DNA of 7,157 bases from Candidatus Anaerobutyricum stercoripullorum (lineage in GTDB: Bacteria > Bacillota > Clostridia > Lachnospirales > Lachnospiraceae): the NCBI GenBank assembly GCA_019114885.1, contig DXEQ01000082.1, forward strand, positions 1 to 7,157. Direction: 5' to 3'. Made by a program: the position numbers and the translations under genes. Of the stretch, positions 1 through 5,936 are shown piece after piece. Within the stretch, counting starts at the first letter, position 1, and every line of letters starts with the position of its first letter. Below the pieces are notes generated by a model. It ran no database searches, was not told where the DNA came from, and saw only the letters and a program-made list of their open reading frames with translations.

Positions 1-593
1 ATCTGCGGGGGACCGAGTATTATGAGACTCTGCAAAAGCTCAAGGATTCGCAGAATGTGACGCTGTATGATTATGATCTGGCTCTGAATCTATATTATTT
101 TACTTCCATATGGAAGGAACAGAGGAAGATTCTCAAAAAAGGAGATCTGGAGCTTTTCATGAGGGACTGCGGATCCAAGATCGACATGCTCAATATGCAG
201 TGGATCTATCGGGCGAAGAAATACTACAATATGAAGCCGGCGGATATCTATCTGCTGCTCATTCCCATCCATTACCGCCTTTCCACAGAACAGGTAAAAG
301 AGATGGTGGAAGCGCCGGGACTTGATGAGTTTCAGGTGTTTGTGGATAAAACAATTTATGCGCGTCATTATAATTTTCATCAGAATCTGACCATAGAGCA
401 GATGTACGCGGACTGCCTGCATTATCTCTATACAGTGGACCGGCGGAGGAACCCGTATTCCATCGCGGCGGTCAACACCTATCTTTTCCTGAAAGAGGAG
501 GAGATCAGGAAGCTGACCACAGCCATGGAGTGTGTGCGCTACAGCCTGACGCCGGAAGAGACGCTGGCATATGTTGGAGGTAGAATTCAATGA
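1..593 (+). CDS. ntpC: V-type ATPase subunit C (V0D/AC39 family), 5'-truncated
   Basis: C-terminal 196 residues of the V0D/AC39-type subunit, the funnel-like protein that sits on the membrane ring and couples it to the central stalk. The reading frame is open through the left edge (first full codon at base 3), so the true start lies outside the window. A full family member is usually about 330-350 residues, so roughly 40% is missing. What remains is mostly helical and rich in Tyr, Leu and charged residues, with no membrane segment. A characteristic stretch is YDLALNLYYFTSIWK near the left edge, and the protein ends in ALAYVGG-like sequence (TLAYVGGRIQ). Similarity alone is modest; the assignment rests largely on the adjacent I, K, F, E, A and B genes and on C being the subunit otherwise missing. 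It overlaps subunit I by four bases, which implies translational coupling. Confidence 0.85.
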   Translation, partial: LRGTEYYETLQKLKDSQNVTLYDYDLALNLYYFTSIWKEQRKILKKGDLELFMRDCGSKIDMLNMQWIYRAKKYYNMKPADIYLLLIPIHYRLSTEQVKEMVEAPGLDEFQVFVDKTIYARHYNFHQNLTIEQMYADCLHYLYTVDRRRNPYSIAAVNTYLFLKEEEIRKLTTAMECVRYSLTPEETLAYVGGRIQ

Positions 594-2530
594 TTGTTAA
601 GATGAAGTTTATCAACATATCCGGGCCCAGGAACGATATAGACCGGGTGACGGATCAATATCTCTCCCGCTATGAGATACAGCTGGAGTCCGCTCTGTCG
701 GAGTTAAAGACGGTGGACAATCTCCGGCCTTTTGTGGAGCTGAATCCGTATCGGGATGTGCTGGCCAAGGCCGAAGAGTTCGTGGGGTATCTCCCTGATG
801 CGGACAGCGTGAAGCCGGATACTTCCATGGGGCTTGACGATATGTTTGAGGTTGTCCGGCAGGCCGGCGAAGATTATCAGTCTCTCCAGGATGAGAAGGA
901 GAAGCTGGGACGAAAGAGAGAGGAAGTCCGCGCGAAGCAGGGAGCCATCGCGCCGTTTCGGCCGCTGGACTGTGATCTGCATAAAGTCCAGCATTTTCGA
1001 TACATTTCCTATCGATTCGGGCGGATCGCCGTGGAGTATTATCAGAAGATGCAGAAGTATCTCATGGACGATCTGACAGCGATCTTCGTGGAAGGGCAGC
1101 GGGATGAGAGCTATGTGTACGGCGCGTACTTCGTGGCTCCGGCGGAGACACAGAAGGTGGACGCGGTGTTCCGTTCTCTCCGTTTCGAGCGGATTGAGCT
1201 GGAGGACTGCTTTGAGGGGACGCCGGAATCGGCCTATCAGTCGCTGCTGCGGGAAGACGCTGGAATCGGCATGAAGCTGGAAGAACTGGACAGGAAGGCC
1301 GGGGAGATGCTCTCGGACCGGGCGCCGCAGCTGGTGGCGGCCAGAGACCGCCTGGAGGAACTGTCCAATAACTTTGACGTCCGCAAGCTGGCCGCCCGCA
1401 TGGAGGACAAGAAAGAGGATTATTATATTCTCTGCGGCTGGATGGCGGAGGATGACGTGGAGAAGTTTGTGGAAGAAGTCAAGGAGGACGATAAGGTATT
1501 TGTGGTGGTGGAAGACGACCACGACGCTTACTTCGGCGAGCCTCCGACCAAGCTGGAGAACCCGAAGCTGTTTAAGCCGTTTGAAATGTTTGTGCAAATG
1601 TACGGTCTTCCGGCGCATAACGAATTTGACCCGACGGTGTTTGTGGGACTGACTTATTCGCTGATCTTCGGTATCATGTTCGGCGACGTGGGACAGGGCC
1701 TTCTGCTGTTGATTGGCGGAGCACTGATCTATCGCTTTAAGAAGATGCCACTGGCGGGTATCGTGGCCACGGCCGGCGTGTTTTCCACGATCTTCGGATT
1801 TATGTTCGGAAGTATTTTCGGATTTGAGGATATCATACAACCGCTGTGGATCCGGCCGATCGACCATATGACCACCCTGCCGTTTCTTGGCAAGCTCAAC
1901 ACCGTGTTCATCGTGGCGGTGGCCTTCGGCATGTTCCTCATCGTGGTGGCCATGGCGCTGCACATCATCAATGCGGTGCGGGATAAGGATATCGGCAGCA
2001 CGTGGTTTGACGCCAACGGCGTGGCCGGTCTGGTCTTTTATCTGGCGGTTGTCGTTACCATCGTCCTGTTCATGACCGGCAATCCGATGCCGGCGGGCAT
2101 CGTGATGGCAGTCATGTTCGGCGTGCCGCTGCTCCTAATCTTATTCCGGGAGCCGCTGACCCGCCTGATCCGTCATCAGTCCGGCAAGATGGAGGAGAGC
2201 AAGGCCATGTTTCTGGTGGAAGGATTTTTTGAGATGTTCGAGACGCTCTTAAGCTATTTCTCCAACACCATATCCTTCATCCGTATCGGCGCGTTTGCCG
2301 TGAGCCATGCGGCCATCATGGAAGTGGTACTGCAGCTGTCCGGCGCGGAGAGCGGAAGCCCGAACTGGATCGTTGTCGTGCTGGGCAACCTGTTTGTCTG
2401 CGGCTTTGAGGGACTGATCGTGGGCATACAGGTACTCCGTCTGGAATACTATGAGATGTTCAGTCGTTTTTACAAAGGCAGCGGACATGCCTTTGCGCCA
2501 TATACCAAAAAGAAAACCAACAAAAAGTAG
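590..2530 (+). CDS. ntpI: V-type ATPase subunit I (membrane stator, a-subunit homologue)
   Basis: 646-residue homologue of the V-ATPase a subunit, which forms the two ion half-channels beside the rotating ring. Residues 1 to about 345 are a charged, partly coiled-coil cytoplasmic domain that attaches to the peripheral stalks. From DPT at 347-349 onward the protein is hydrophobic and I count about eight membrane segments. Family hallmarks are KPFEMFVQMYGLP just before the first helix, IFGIMFGDVGQG at about 359-370, SNTISFIRIGAFAVSHA with Arg565, and GIQVLRLEYYEMF with Gln614 and Arg617. These match in spacing the essential Arg/Gln/Arg residues of Thermus subunit I (R563, Q619, R622). Length is typical for the family. 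The start at 590 lies within the C stop (ATGA) and nine bases after GGAGG (576-580); an ATG at 602 is too far from that site. The tail is Lys-rich (KKKTNKK). Confidence 0.97.
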   Translation: MIVKMKFINISGPRNDIDRVTDQYLSRYEIQLESALSELKTVDNLRPFVELNPYRDVLAKAEEFVGYLPDADSVKPDTSMGLDDMFEVVRQAGEDYQSLQDEKEKLGRKREEVRAKQGAIAPFRPLDCDLHKVQHFRYISYRFGRIAVEYYQKMQKYLMDDLTAIFVEGQRDESYVYGAYFVAPAETQKVDAVFRSLRFERIELEDCFEGTPESAYQSLLREDAGIGMKLEELDRKAGEMLSDRAPQLVAARDRLEELSNNFDVRKLAARMEDKKEDYYILCGWMAEDDVEKFVEEVKEDDKVFVVVEDDHDAYFGEPPTKLENPKLFKPFEMFVQMYGLPAHNEFDPTVFVGLTYSLIFGIMFGDVGQGLLLLIGGALIYRFKKMPLAGIVATAGVFSTIFGFMFGSIFGFEDIIQPLWIRPIDHMTTLPFLGKLNTVFIVAVAFGMFLIVVAMALHIINAVRDKDIGSTWFDANGVAGLVFYLAVVVTIVLFMTGNPMPAGIVMAVMFGVPLLLILFREPLTRLIRHQSGKMEESKAMFLVEGFFEMFETLLSYFSNTISFIRIGAFAVSHAAIMEVVLQLSGAESGSPNWIVVVLGNLFVCGFEGLIVGIQVLRLEYYEMFSRFYKGSGHAFAPYTKKKTNKK

Positions 2531-2534
2531 GAGG
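2529..2534 (+). promoter_or_regulatory. Ribosome binding site of subunit K, overlapping the I stop codon
   Basis: AGGAGG shares bases with the TAG stop of subunit I (2528-2530) and lies seven bases before the K ATG. Ribosomes finishing I therefore stop on the K initiation site, which favours re-initiation. Strong initiation fits the need for many K copies per enzyme. Confidence 0.8.
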
Positions 2535-2541
2535 TTCTACC

Positions 2542-2979
2542 ATGACTTTAGCAGCTAAAATCATTTTTATCGCAGCATTAACCTTAAGTATTATCCTTCC
2601 GTTCAGCTACTTCCTGCTGGGCGAGAGATGTAAGAAACGTTATAAACGGACCCTGGGCGTCAACACCGTCTTTTTCTTCGGCACCCTTCTGGTGGCCATG
2701 GCAGTCATGTTCAGCGGTCAGAGCGTAGAGGCGGCGGAGACCACCGCGGCAAACGCAGCAGGCATTGCCACCGGTCTTGGCTATCTGGCGGCCGCTCTCG
2801 TAACCGGACTGTCCTGTATCGGCGGCGGCATCGCCGTGGCGTCCGCCGCCAGCGCAGCCCTGGGCGCCCTCAGCGAAGATTCCAGTATCCTTGGTAAGTC
2901 GCTGATCTTCGTGGGACTGGCAGAAGGTGTCTGCCTGTACGGATTGATCATCTCCTTTATGATTTTGGGAAACCTGTAA
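2542..2979 (+). CDS. ntpK: V-type ATPase subunit K (c-ring proteolipid) with N-terminal extension
   Basis: 145-residue ring subunit that carries the translocated ion. Four hydrophobic segments are visible: about 6-27, 38-58, 76-108 and 121-143. Only the last two form a c-type hairpin: Gly/Ala-rich helix GLSCIGGGIAVASAA, cytoplasmic loop GALSEDSSILGKS, then VGLAEGVCLYGLIISFMIL with the ion-binding Glu128. The first half (basic GERCKKRYKR between two hydrophobic stretches) does not look like a duplicated c hairpin, so this is not the four-helix double proteolipid of Enterococcus hirae NtpK. V62-E63-A64 before Ala65 is a plausible signal peptidase site that would release an 81-residue two-helix subunit, resembling the cleaved leader of Thermus subunit L. 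The AGGAGG at 2529-2534 overlaps the I stop codon and is seven bases from the ATG. Eleven bases separate the two genes. Confidence 0.95.
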   Translation: MTLAAKIIFIAALTLSIILPFSYFLLGERCKKRYKRTLGVNTVFFFGTLLVAMAVMFSGQSVEAAETTAANAAGIATGLGYLAAALVTGLSCIGGGIAVASAASAALGALSEDSSILGKSLIFVGLAEGVCLYGLIISFMILGNL

Positions 2980-3134
2980 CACCAGGGTCCGGAAAGTCGG
3001 GCACGCGTGCTTGCATGCAGGGCCATGACTTTGGGACCCGCCCCAACATGAGGATGAAGCACAAAAGTGCGGGAATCCGAATGGTGGGAAGGATTGCGGG
3101 AGCGCGAAGCGCGGAGCAATCCGGGGTGTTACAG
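2974..3134 (+). other. Compact multi-helix structured region between K and F (candidate RNA element)
   Basis: About 160 bases that can fold as a closed multi-branch structure. P1 pairs CTGTAACACC (2974-2983) with GGTGTTACAG (3125-3134), ten perfect pairs; its 5' strand contains the last Leu codon and the TAA stop of K. P2 pairs 2985-2990 with 3034-3039 and 2993-2998 with 3027-3032, with an inner stem 3005-3009/3014-3018. P3 is GCAC-AAAA-GTGC at 3059-3070. P4 pairs GGATTGC (3091-3097) with GCAATCC (3116-3122), capped by GCGC-GAA-GCGC (3102-3112). P1 and P2 are one base apart, and P4 and P1 two bases apart, so the helices could stack. No U-tract follows, so it is not a standard terminator. It may be a regulatory or mRNA-stabilising RNA, or a dispersed palindromic repeat; I recognise no named family. 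The pairings were read by eye. Confidence 0.6.
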
Positions 3135-3167
3135 AGGTACCCGCGGAGCAATCCGTGGTGTTACAGA
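3110..3167 (+). repeat. Imperfect tandem 26-base direct repeat, 32-base period
   Basis: Two copies, at 3110-3135 and 3142-3167, share CGCGGAGCAATCCG followed by GGTGTTACAGA, with one mismatch (G at 3124, T at 3156). The six bases between the copies are GGTACC with its last base counted at the start of the second copy's flank. Each copy holds both the GCAATCC strand of P4 and the GGTGTTACAG strand of P1, so the second copy offers alternative partners for the same upstream strands. No gene overlaps the repeat. Confidence 0.8.
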
Positions 3168-3198
3168 AGAATCACGCAAGGTACCACGCAAAAACAAA

Positions 3199-3205
3199 AA
3201 GGAGG
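3199..3205 (+). promoter_or_regulatory. Ribosome binding site of subunit F
   Basis: AAGGAGG follows an A-rich, probably unpaired stretch (3190-3200) and is eight bases from ATG 3214. This site decides the F start against the longer open frame that begins around 3067. It lies outside the P1-P4 helices, so the paired region would not mask it in the fold described above. Confidence 0.8.
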
Positions 3206-3213
3206 CGCCGCAC

Positions 3214-3522
3214 ATGAAAATGTACCTCATCAGCGACAACGTAGATACCTATACGGGCATGCGCCTGGCCGGGGTGGACGGTGTGGTCGTCCATGAGCGG
3301 GACGAGCTCCGCGAGGAGCTGGAAAAGGTGCTTTCCGATAAGAGTATCGGCGTTGTGCTGCTGACGGAGAAGTTCGGGAGGGAGTTCCCGGACATCATCG
3401 ATACCTTTCGTCTGGAGCGGAAGCTGCCGCTTCTGGTGGAGATACCGGACCGGCACGGCACCGGGCGGAAGAAAGATTTTATCACATCGTATATTACGGA
3501 GGCGATCGGCCTGAAGCTGTGA
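3214..3522 (+). CDS. ntpF: V-type ATPase subunit F (central stalk)
   Basis: 102-residue cytoplasmic subunit that binds subunit D in the rotor shaft. Length is the family norm (about 100). The N-terminus MKMYLISDNVDTYTGMRLAG matches the F-family opening, in which a first beta strand leads into an Asp-containing turn and a G-(F/M)-RLAG segment. GVVLLTEKFG (residues about 46-55) is the next conserved strand-loop, and LPLLVEIPD precedes the C-terminal helix that contacts the A/B hexamer. The frame stays open upstream, but ATG 3214 is chosen because GGAGG (3201-3205) lies eight bases before it and because homology begins there; the upstream sequence is Arg-rich translation of the structured spacer. 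It is the first gene after the 234-base gap, and 52 bases separate it from E. Confidence 0.93.
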   Translation: MKMYLISDNVDTYTGMRLAGVDGVVVHERDELREELEKVLSDKSIGVVLLTEKFGREFPDIIDTFRLERKLPLLVEIPDRHGTGRKKDFITSYITEAIGLKL

Positions 3523-3535
3523 GCGACAGCTTCGG
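3511..3535 (+). promoter_or_regulatory. Stem-loop spanning the F stop codon
   Basis: GAAGCTGT (3513-3520) pairs perfectly with ACAGCTTC (3526-3533) around the five-base loop GAGCG; one U-G and one C-G pair extend it to ten pairs. The TGA stop of F (3520-3522) lies at the top of the 5' arm. The downstream sequence is ACTGACACGG, without a T-run, so an intrinsic terminator is unlikely. An mRNA stability or processing element between F and E is more plausible. Confidence 0.55.
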
Positions 3536-3560
3536 ACTGACACGGAAAAGAATACATGCA

Positions 3561-3567
3561 AGGAGGG
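3561..3567 (+). promoter_or_regulatory. Ribosome binding site that fixes the TTG start of subunit E
   Basis: AGGAGGG is eight bases before TTG 3575. No ATG or GTG lies at a suitable distance; the first in-frame ATG is at residue 15. A second in-frame TTG at 3581 would be 13-14 bases away and is less likely. Confidence 0.75.
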
Positions 3568-3574
3568 ATTCCTC

Positions 3575-4162
3575 TTGACTTTGGAAGAAAAGATTGCCCA
3601 TCTGCAGACGGCTTCCATGGAGCAGGCCAGAGCAGAGGGGAATGCGATCATAGATTCTCACAGAGCGGCTTTGGAAAAGGTGTTCGCTGACCATAAGAAT
3701 GAGGTGGAACATCAGGCGGAGCTGCGGGTCCGTGAGGAGATGACGAGGGCGAAACTGGCCCTGAACCAGGCGAAGGCCAAATCTCAGCTGGAGATGAAGC
3801 GCCGCCGAAGCAAGGCGCAGCAGGAATGGAAAGAAAAGATATTCAAGGAGACCATGGAGATGGTCCGGGCATATATGAAGACGGAAGAGTACGATGCTTT
3901 TCTGGAGAAATGTATCCGCAGGGCGGAAGAGTATGCCGGGGACGATCTGGTGGTGATCTACTTAAGTCCTTCTGATGAAGGGAAAAAGGAGGCGCTGGAG
4001 GAAAAGACCGGCGTTTCTCTGGACATTTACCCGGAAGATTTCATCGGAGGTGTGAGGGCGGAGATTCAGAGCCGCAATATTCTCATTGATAATTCTTTCC
4101 AGACGCAGCTGCGGGATGAATATGAGAAGTTTATGTTTTTAGGAGGTGACGGTGATGCGTAA
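3575..4162 (+). CDS. ntpE: V-type ATPase subunit E (peripheral stalk)
   Basis: 195-residue subunit of the outer stalk that holds the A/B hexamer against rotation and contacts subunit I. Residues 1 to about 105 are highly charged and Ala/Glu/Lys/Arg-rich, as expected of the long stalk helix that pairs with a G/H-type subunit. The C-terminal half is a small alpha/beta domain: DDLVVIYLSPSD, then the family signature DFIGGVRAEIQSRNILIDNS followed by FQTQLRDE. Length is within the usual 185-200. Translation most likely begins at TTG, giving MTLEEKIAHLQ. Its last eight bases overlap the start of A, and its last codons contain the ribosome binding site for A. The partner stalk gene is not visible in the window. 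Confidence 0.93.
   Translation: MTLEEKIAHLQTASMEQARAEGNAIIDSHRAALEKVFADHKNEVEHQAELRVREEMTRAKLALNQAKAKSQLEMKRRRSKAQQEWKEKIFKETMEMVRAYMKTEEYDAFLEKCIRRAEEYAGDDLVVIYLSPSDEGKKEALEEKTGVSLDIYPEDFIGGVRAEIQSRNILIDNSFQTQLRDEYEKFMFLGGDGDA
4141..4146 (+). promoter_or_regulatory. Ribosome binding site of subunit A inside the end of E
   Basis: AGGAGG sits in the last codons of E, eight bases before ATG 4155. GTG 4146 overlaps this site and GTG 4152 is too close, so ATG 4155 is the preferred A start. The arrangement implies that translation of A is coupled to that of E. Confidence 0.8.
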
Positions 4163-5921
4163 GACCGGAACGATTTACGGGATTAACGGCCCCGTCATTT
4201 ATCTGAAAGGAAATACCGGGTTTGGCATGGGCGAGATGGTCTATGTGGGACGTCAGCATCTGGTGGGCGAGGTCATTGCCCTTGACAAAGATCTGACCAC
4301 AGTGCAGGTCTATGAGGAGACCACGGGTCTGCGCCCCGGAGAAGAAGTGGTGGCCAGCGGCAGCGCAGTTTCTGTGACGCTGGCTCCGGGTATCATCAAC
4401 AACATTTTTGACGGTATTGAGCGTCCACTGGAACGAATCGCAGACGGTGCGGGGGCGTTTATCACCCGGGGCGTCAGTGTGGATTCTCTGGACAGGCAGA
4501 AGAAATGGCAGACCCACATCACCGTGGAAGAAGGACAGTATCTCCACGGAGGGGACGTCATCGCGGAAGTGCCGGAAACCCACGCGATCCTGCACAAATG
4601 TATGGTCCCTCCGGACGTGGAAGGACGGGTCGTCCGTGTGGTCCCGGACGGAGAATACACCATAGAAGAGACGCTCGTGGTGCTTCGGCTGGCCGATGGT
4701 TCCGAGAAAGAACTGACCATGACGCAGCACTGGCCAATCCGGACGCCGCGTCCGTGTAATCACCGTTTTCCGGTATCCGTGCCGCTGATCACGGGACAGA
4801 GAATCATCGATACCATGTTTCCGATTGCCAAGGGAGGCACGGCGGCGATTCCCGGCGGTTTCGGTACGGGAAAGACCATGACCCAGCATCAGATTGCCAA
4901 GTGGGCGGACGCCGATATCATCATCTACATCGGCTGCGGAGAGCGTGGCAACGAGATGACGCAGGTGCTGGAAGAATTCAGTGAGCTGACGGACCCGAGG
5001 ACCGGACAGCCGCTGATGGACCGGACCACGCTGATCGCCAACACGTCCAACATGCCGGTGGCGGCCAGAGAGGCCAGTATCTACACGGGCCTGACCCTGG
5101 CGGAGTATTACCGGGATATGGGATATGATGTGGCGATCATGGCGGACTCCACCTCCCGTTGGGCGGAGGCGCTCCGTGAGCTGTCCGGCCGTCTGGAGGA
5201 GATGCCGGCGGAGGAAGGATTCCCGGCTTATCTGGCGTCCCGTCTTTCTGCCTTTTATGAGCGGGCCGGCATGATGCACAACTTGAACGGCACTGACGGT
5301 TCCGTGACCATCATCGGCGCGGTTTCCCCGCAGGGCGGAGATTTCTCCGAGCCGGTGACACAGAATACCAAACGTTTTGTCCGCTGTTTCTGGGGACTGG
5401 ATAAGAGTCTTGCCTACGCGAGACATTTCCCGGCCATCCACTGGCTGACCAGCTACAGCGAGTATCTGAATGATCTGAGTCCGTGGTACCGGGACAATGT
5501 GGCTCCGAACTTCGTGGAATACCGGAACCGGCTGATGGCACTGCTCAATCAGGAGAGCAGTCTGCTGGAGATCGTCAAGCTGATCGGAAGCGACGTGCTG
5601 CCGGACGATCAGAAGCTGGTGCTGGAGATCGCCCGGGTCATCCGACTGGGATTCCTCCAGCAGAACGCCTTCCACAAGGACGATACCTGTGTGTCCATGG
5701 AGAAACAGTATCTGATGATGGATACGATATTATATCTGTACAAGCTGGCGCGGACGCTGGTGACCATGGGCCATCCGATGTCCGTGCTTAAATCAGAAAA
5801 TATATTTGAAAAAATCATTGCTATCAAATACGACGTACCCAACGACCGGCTGGAGATGTTTGCCCAGTACCGCAGAGAGATCGATGCATTTTATCAGAGG
5901 GTACTGGAGAAAAACGCGTAA
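4155..5921 (+). CDS. ntpA: V-type ATPase catalytic subunit A
   Basis: 588-residue catalytic subunit (EC 7.1.2.2 or 7.2.2.1, depending on the ion). It alternates with B in the A3B3 hexamer and hydrolyses or makes ATP. Order: N-terminal beta barrel (TGTIYGINGPVIYLKG), the A-specific bulge insert (about 110-190), then the nucleotide-binding domain. The P-loop is GGFGTGKT at 234-241 with Lys240 and Thr241. GCGERGNE at 260-267 holds the catalytic Glu263. SNMPVAAREASIYTG follows, then MADSTSRWAEALRE with Walker B Asp331, and EPVTQNTKRFVRCFWGLD. A helical C-terminal domain ends in FYQRVLEKNA. The P-loop has Gly where many family members have Pro (GPFGxGKT), a conservative variant. Length is typical (about 580-600). 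The start at ATG 4155 follows the ribosome binding site at 4141-4146 and overlaps E by eight bases. Confidence 0.98.
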   Translation: MRKTGTIYGINGPVIYLKGNTGFGMGEMVYVGRQHLVGEVIALDKDLTTVQVYEETTGLRPGEEVVASGSAVSVTLAPGIINNIFDGIERPLERIADGAGAFITRGVSVDSLDRQKKWQTHITVEEGQYLHGGDVIAEVPETHAILHKCMVPPDVEGRVVRVVPDGEYTIEETLVVLRLADGSEKELTMTQHWPIRTPRPCNHRFPVSVPLITGQRIIDTMFPIAKGGTAAIPGGFGTGKTMTQHQIAKWADADIIIYIGCGERGNEMTQVLEEFSELTDPRTGQPLMDRTTLIANTSNMPVAAREASIYTGLTLAEYYRDMGYDVAIMADSTSRWAEALRELSGRLEEMPAEEGFPAYLASRLSAFYERAGMMHNLNGTDGSVTIIGAVSPQGGDFSEPVTQNTKRFVRCFWGLDKSLAYARHFPAIHWLTSYSEYLNDLSPWYRDNVAPNFVEYRNRLMALLNQESSLLEIVKLIGSDVLPDDQKLVLEIARVIRLGFLQQNAFHKDDTCVSMEKQYLMMDTILYLYKLARTLVTMGHPMSVLKSENIFEKIIAIKYDVPNDRLEMFAQYRREIDAFYQRVLEKNA

Positions 5922-5936
5922 GGAGGGACCTGTTTT

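Noticed and set aside
704..1963. 419-residue open frame on the minus strand opposite subunit I
   Set aside because: Antisense to conserved subunit I, with a His/Leu/Arg-rich composition and no recognisable motif or convincing ribosome binding site.
2974..3167. Rho-independent terminator after K
   Set aside because: The helices are strong, but none is followed by a run of T, and the operon clearly continues with the remaining subunits.
3110..3167. CRISPR array
   Set aside because: Only two repeat copies, with a six-base gap instead of a spacer of about 30 bases, and no cas genes nearby.
3067..3213. In-frame N-terminal extension of subunit F, starting at GTG 3067
   Set aside because: Homology begins at ATG 3214, which has a well-placed AAGGAGG. 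The extension is an Arg/Glu/Gly-rich translation of the paired and repeated spacer.
2980..3213. Internal promoter for F-E-A-B
   Set aside because: I found no convincing TTGACA/TATAAT pair with 16-18 base spacing in this GC-rich stretch. A weak or alternative sigma promoter cannot be excluded by eye.
3015..3296. 93-residue plus-strand open frame in the K-F spacer
   Set aside because: It has no ribosome binding site, spans the structured repeats and runs out of frame into F; no recognisable protein features.
4131..5675. 514-residue open frame on the minus strand opposite subunit A
   Set aside because: It lies wholly antisense to an unmistakable catalytic subunit. Its translation is His/Arg/Gln-rich low-information sequence with no recognisable domain, as expected of a shadow frame in GC-rich coding DNA.
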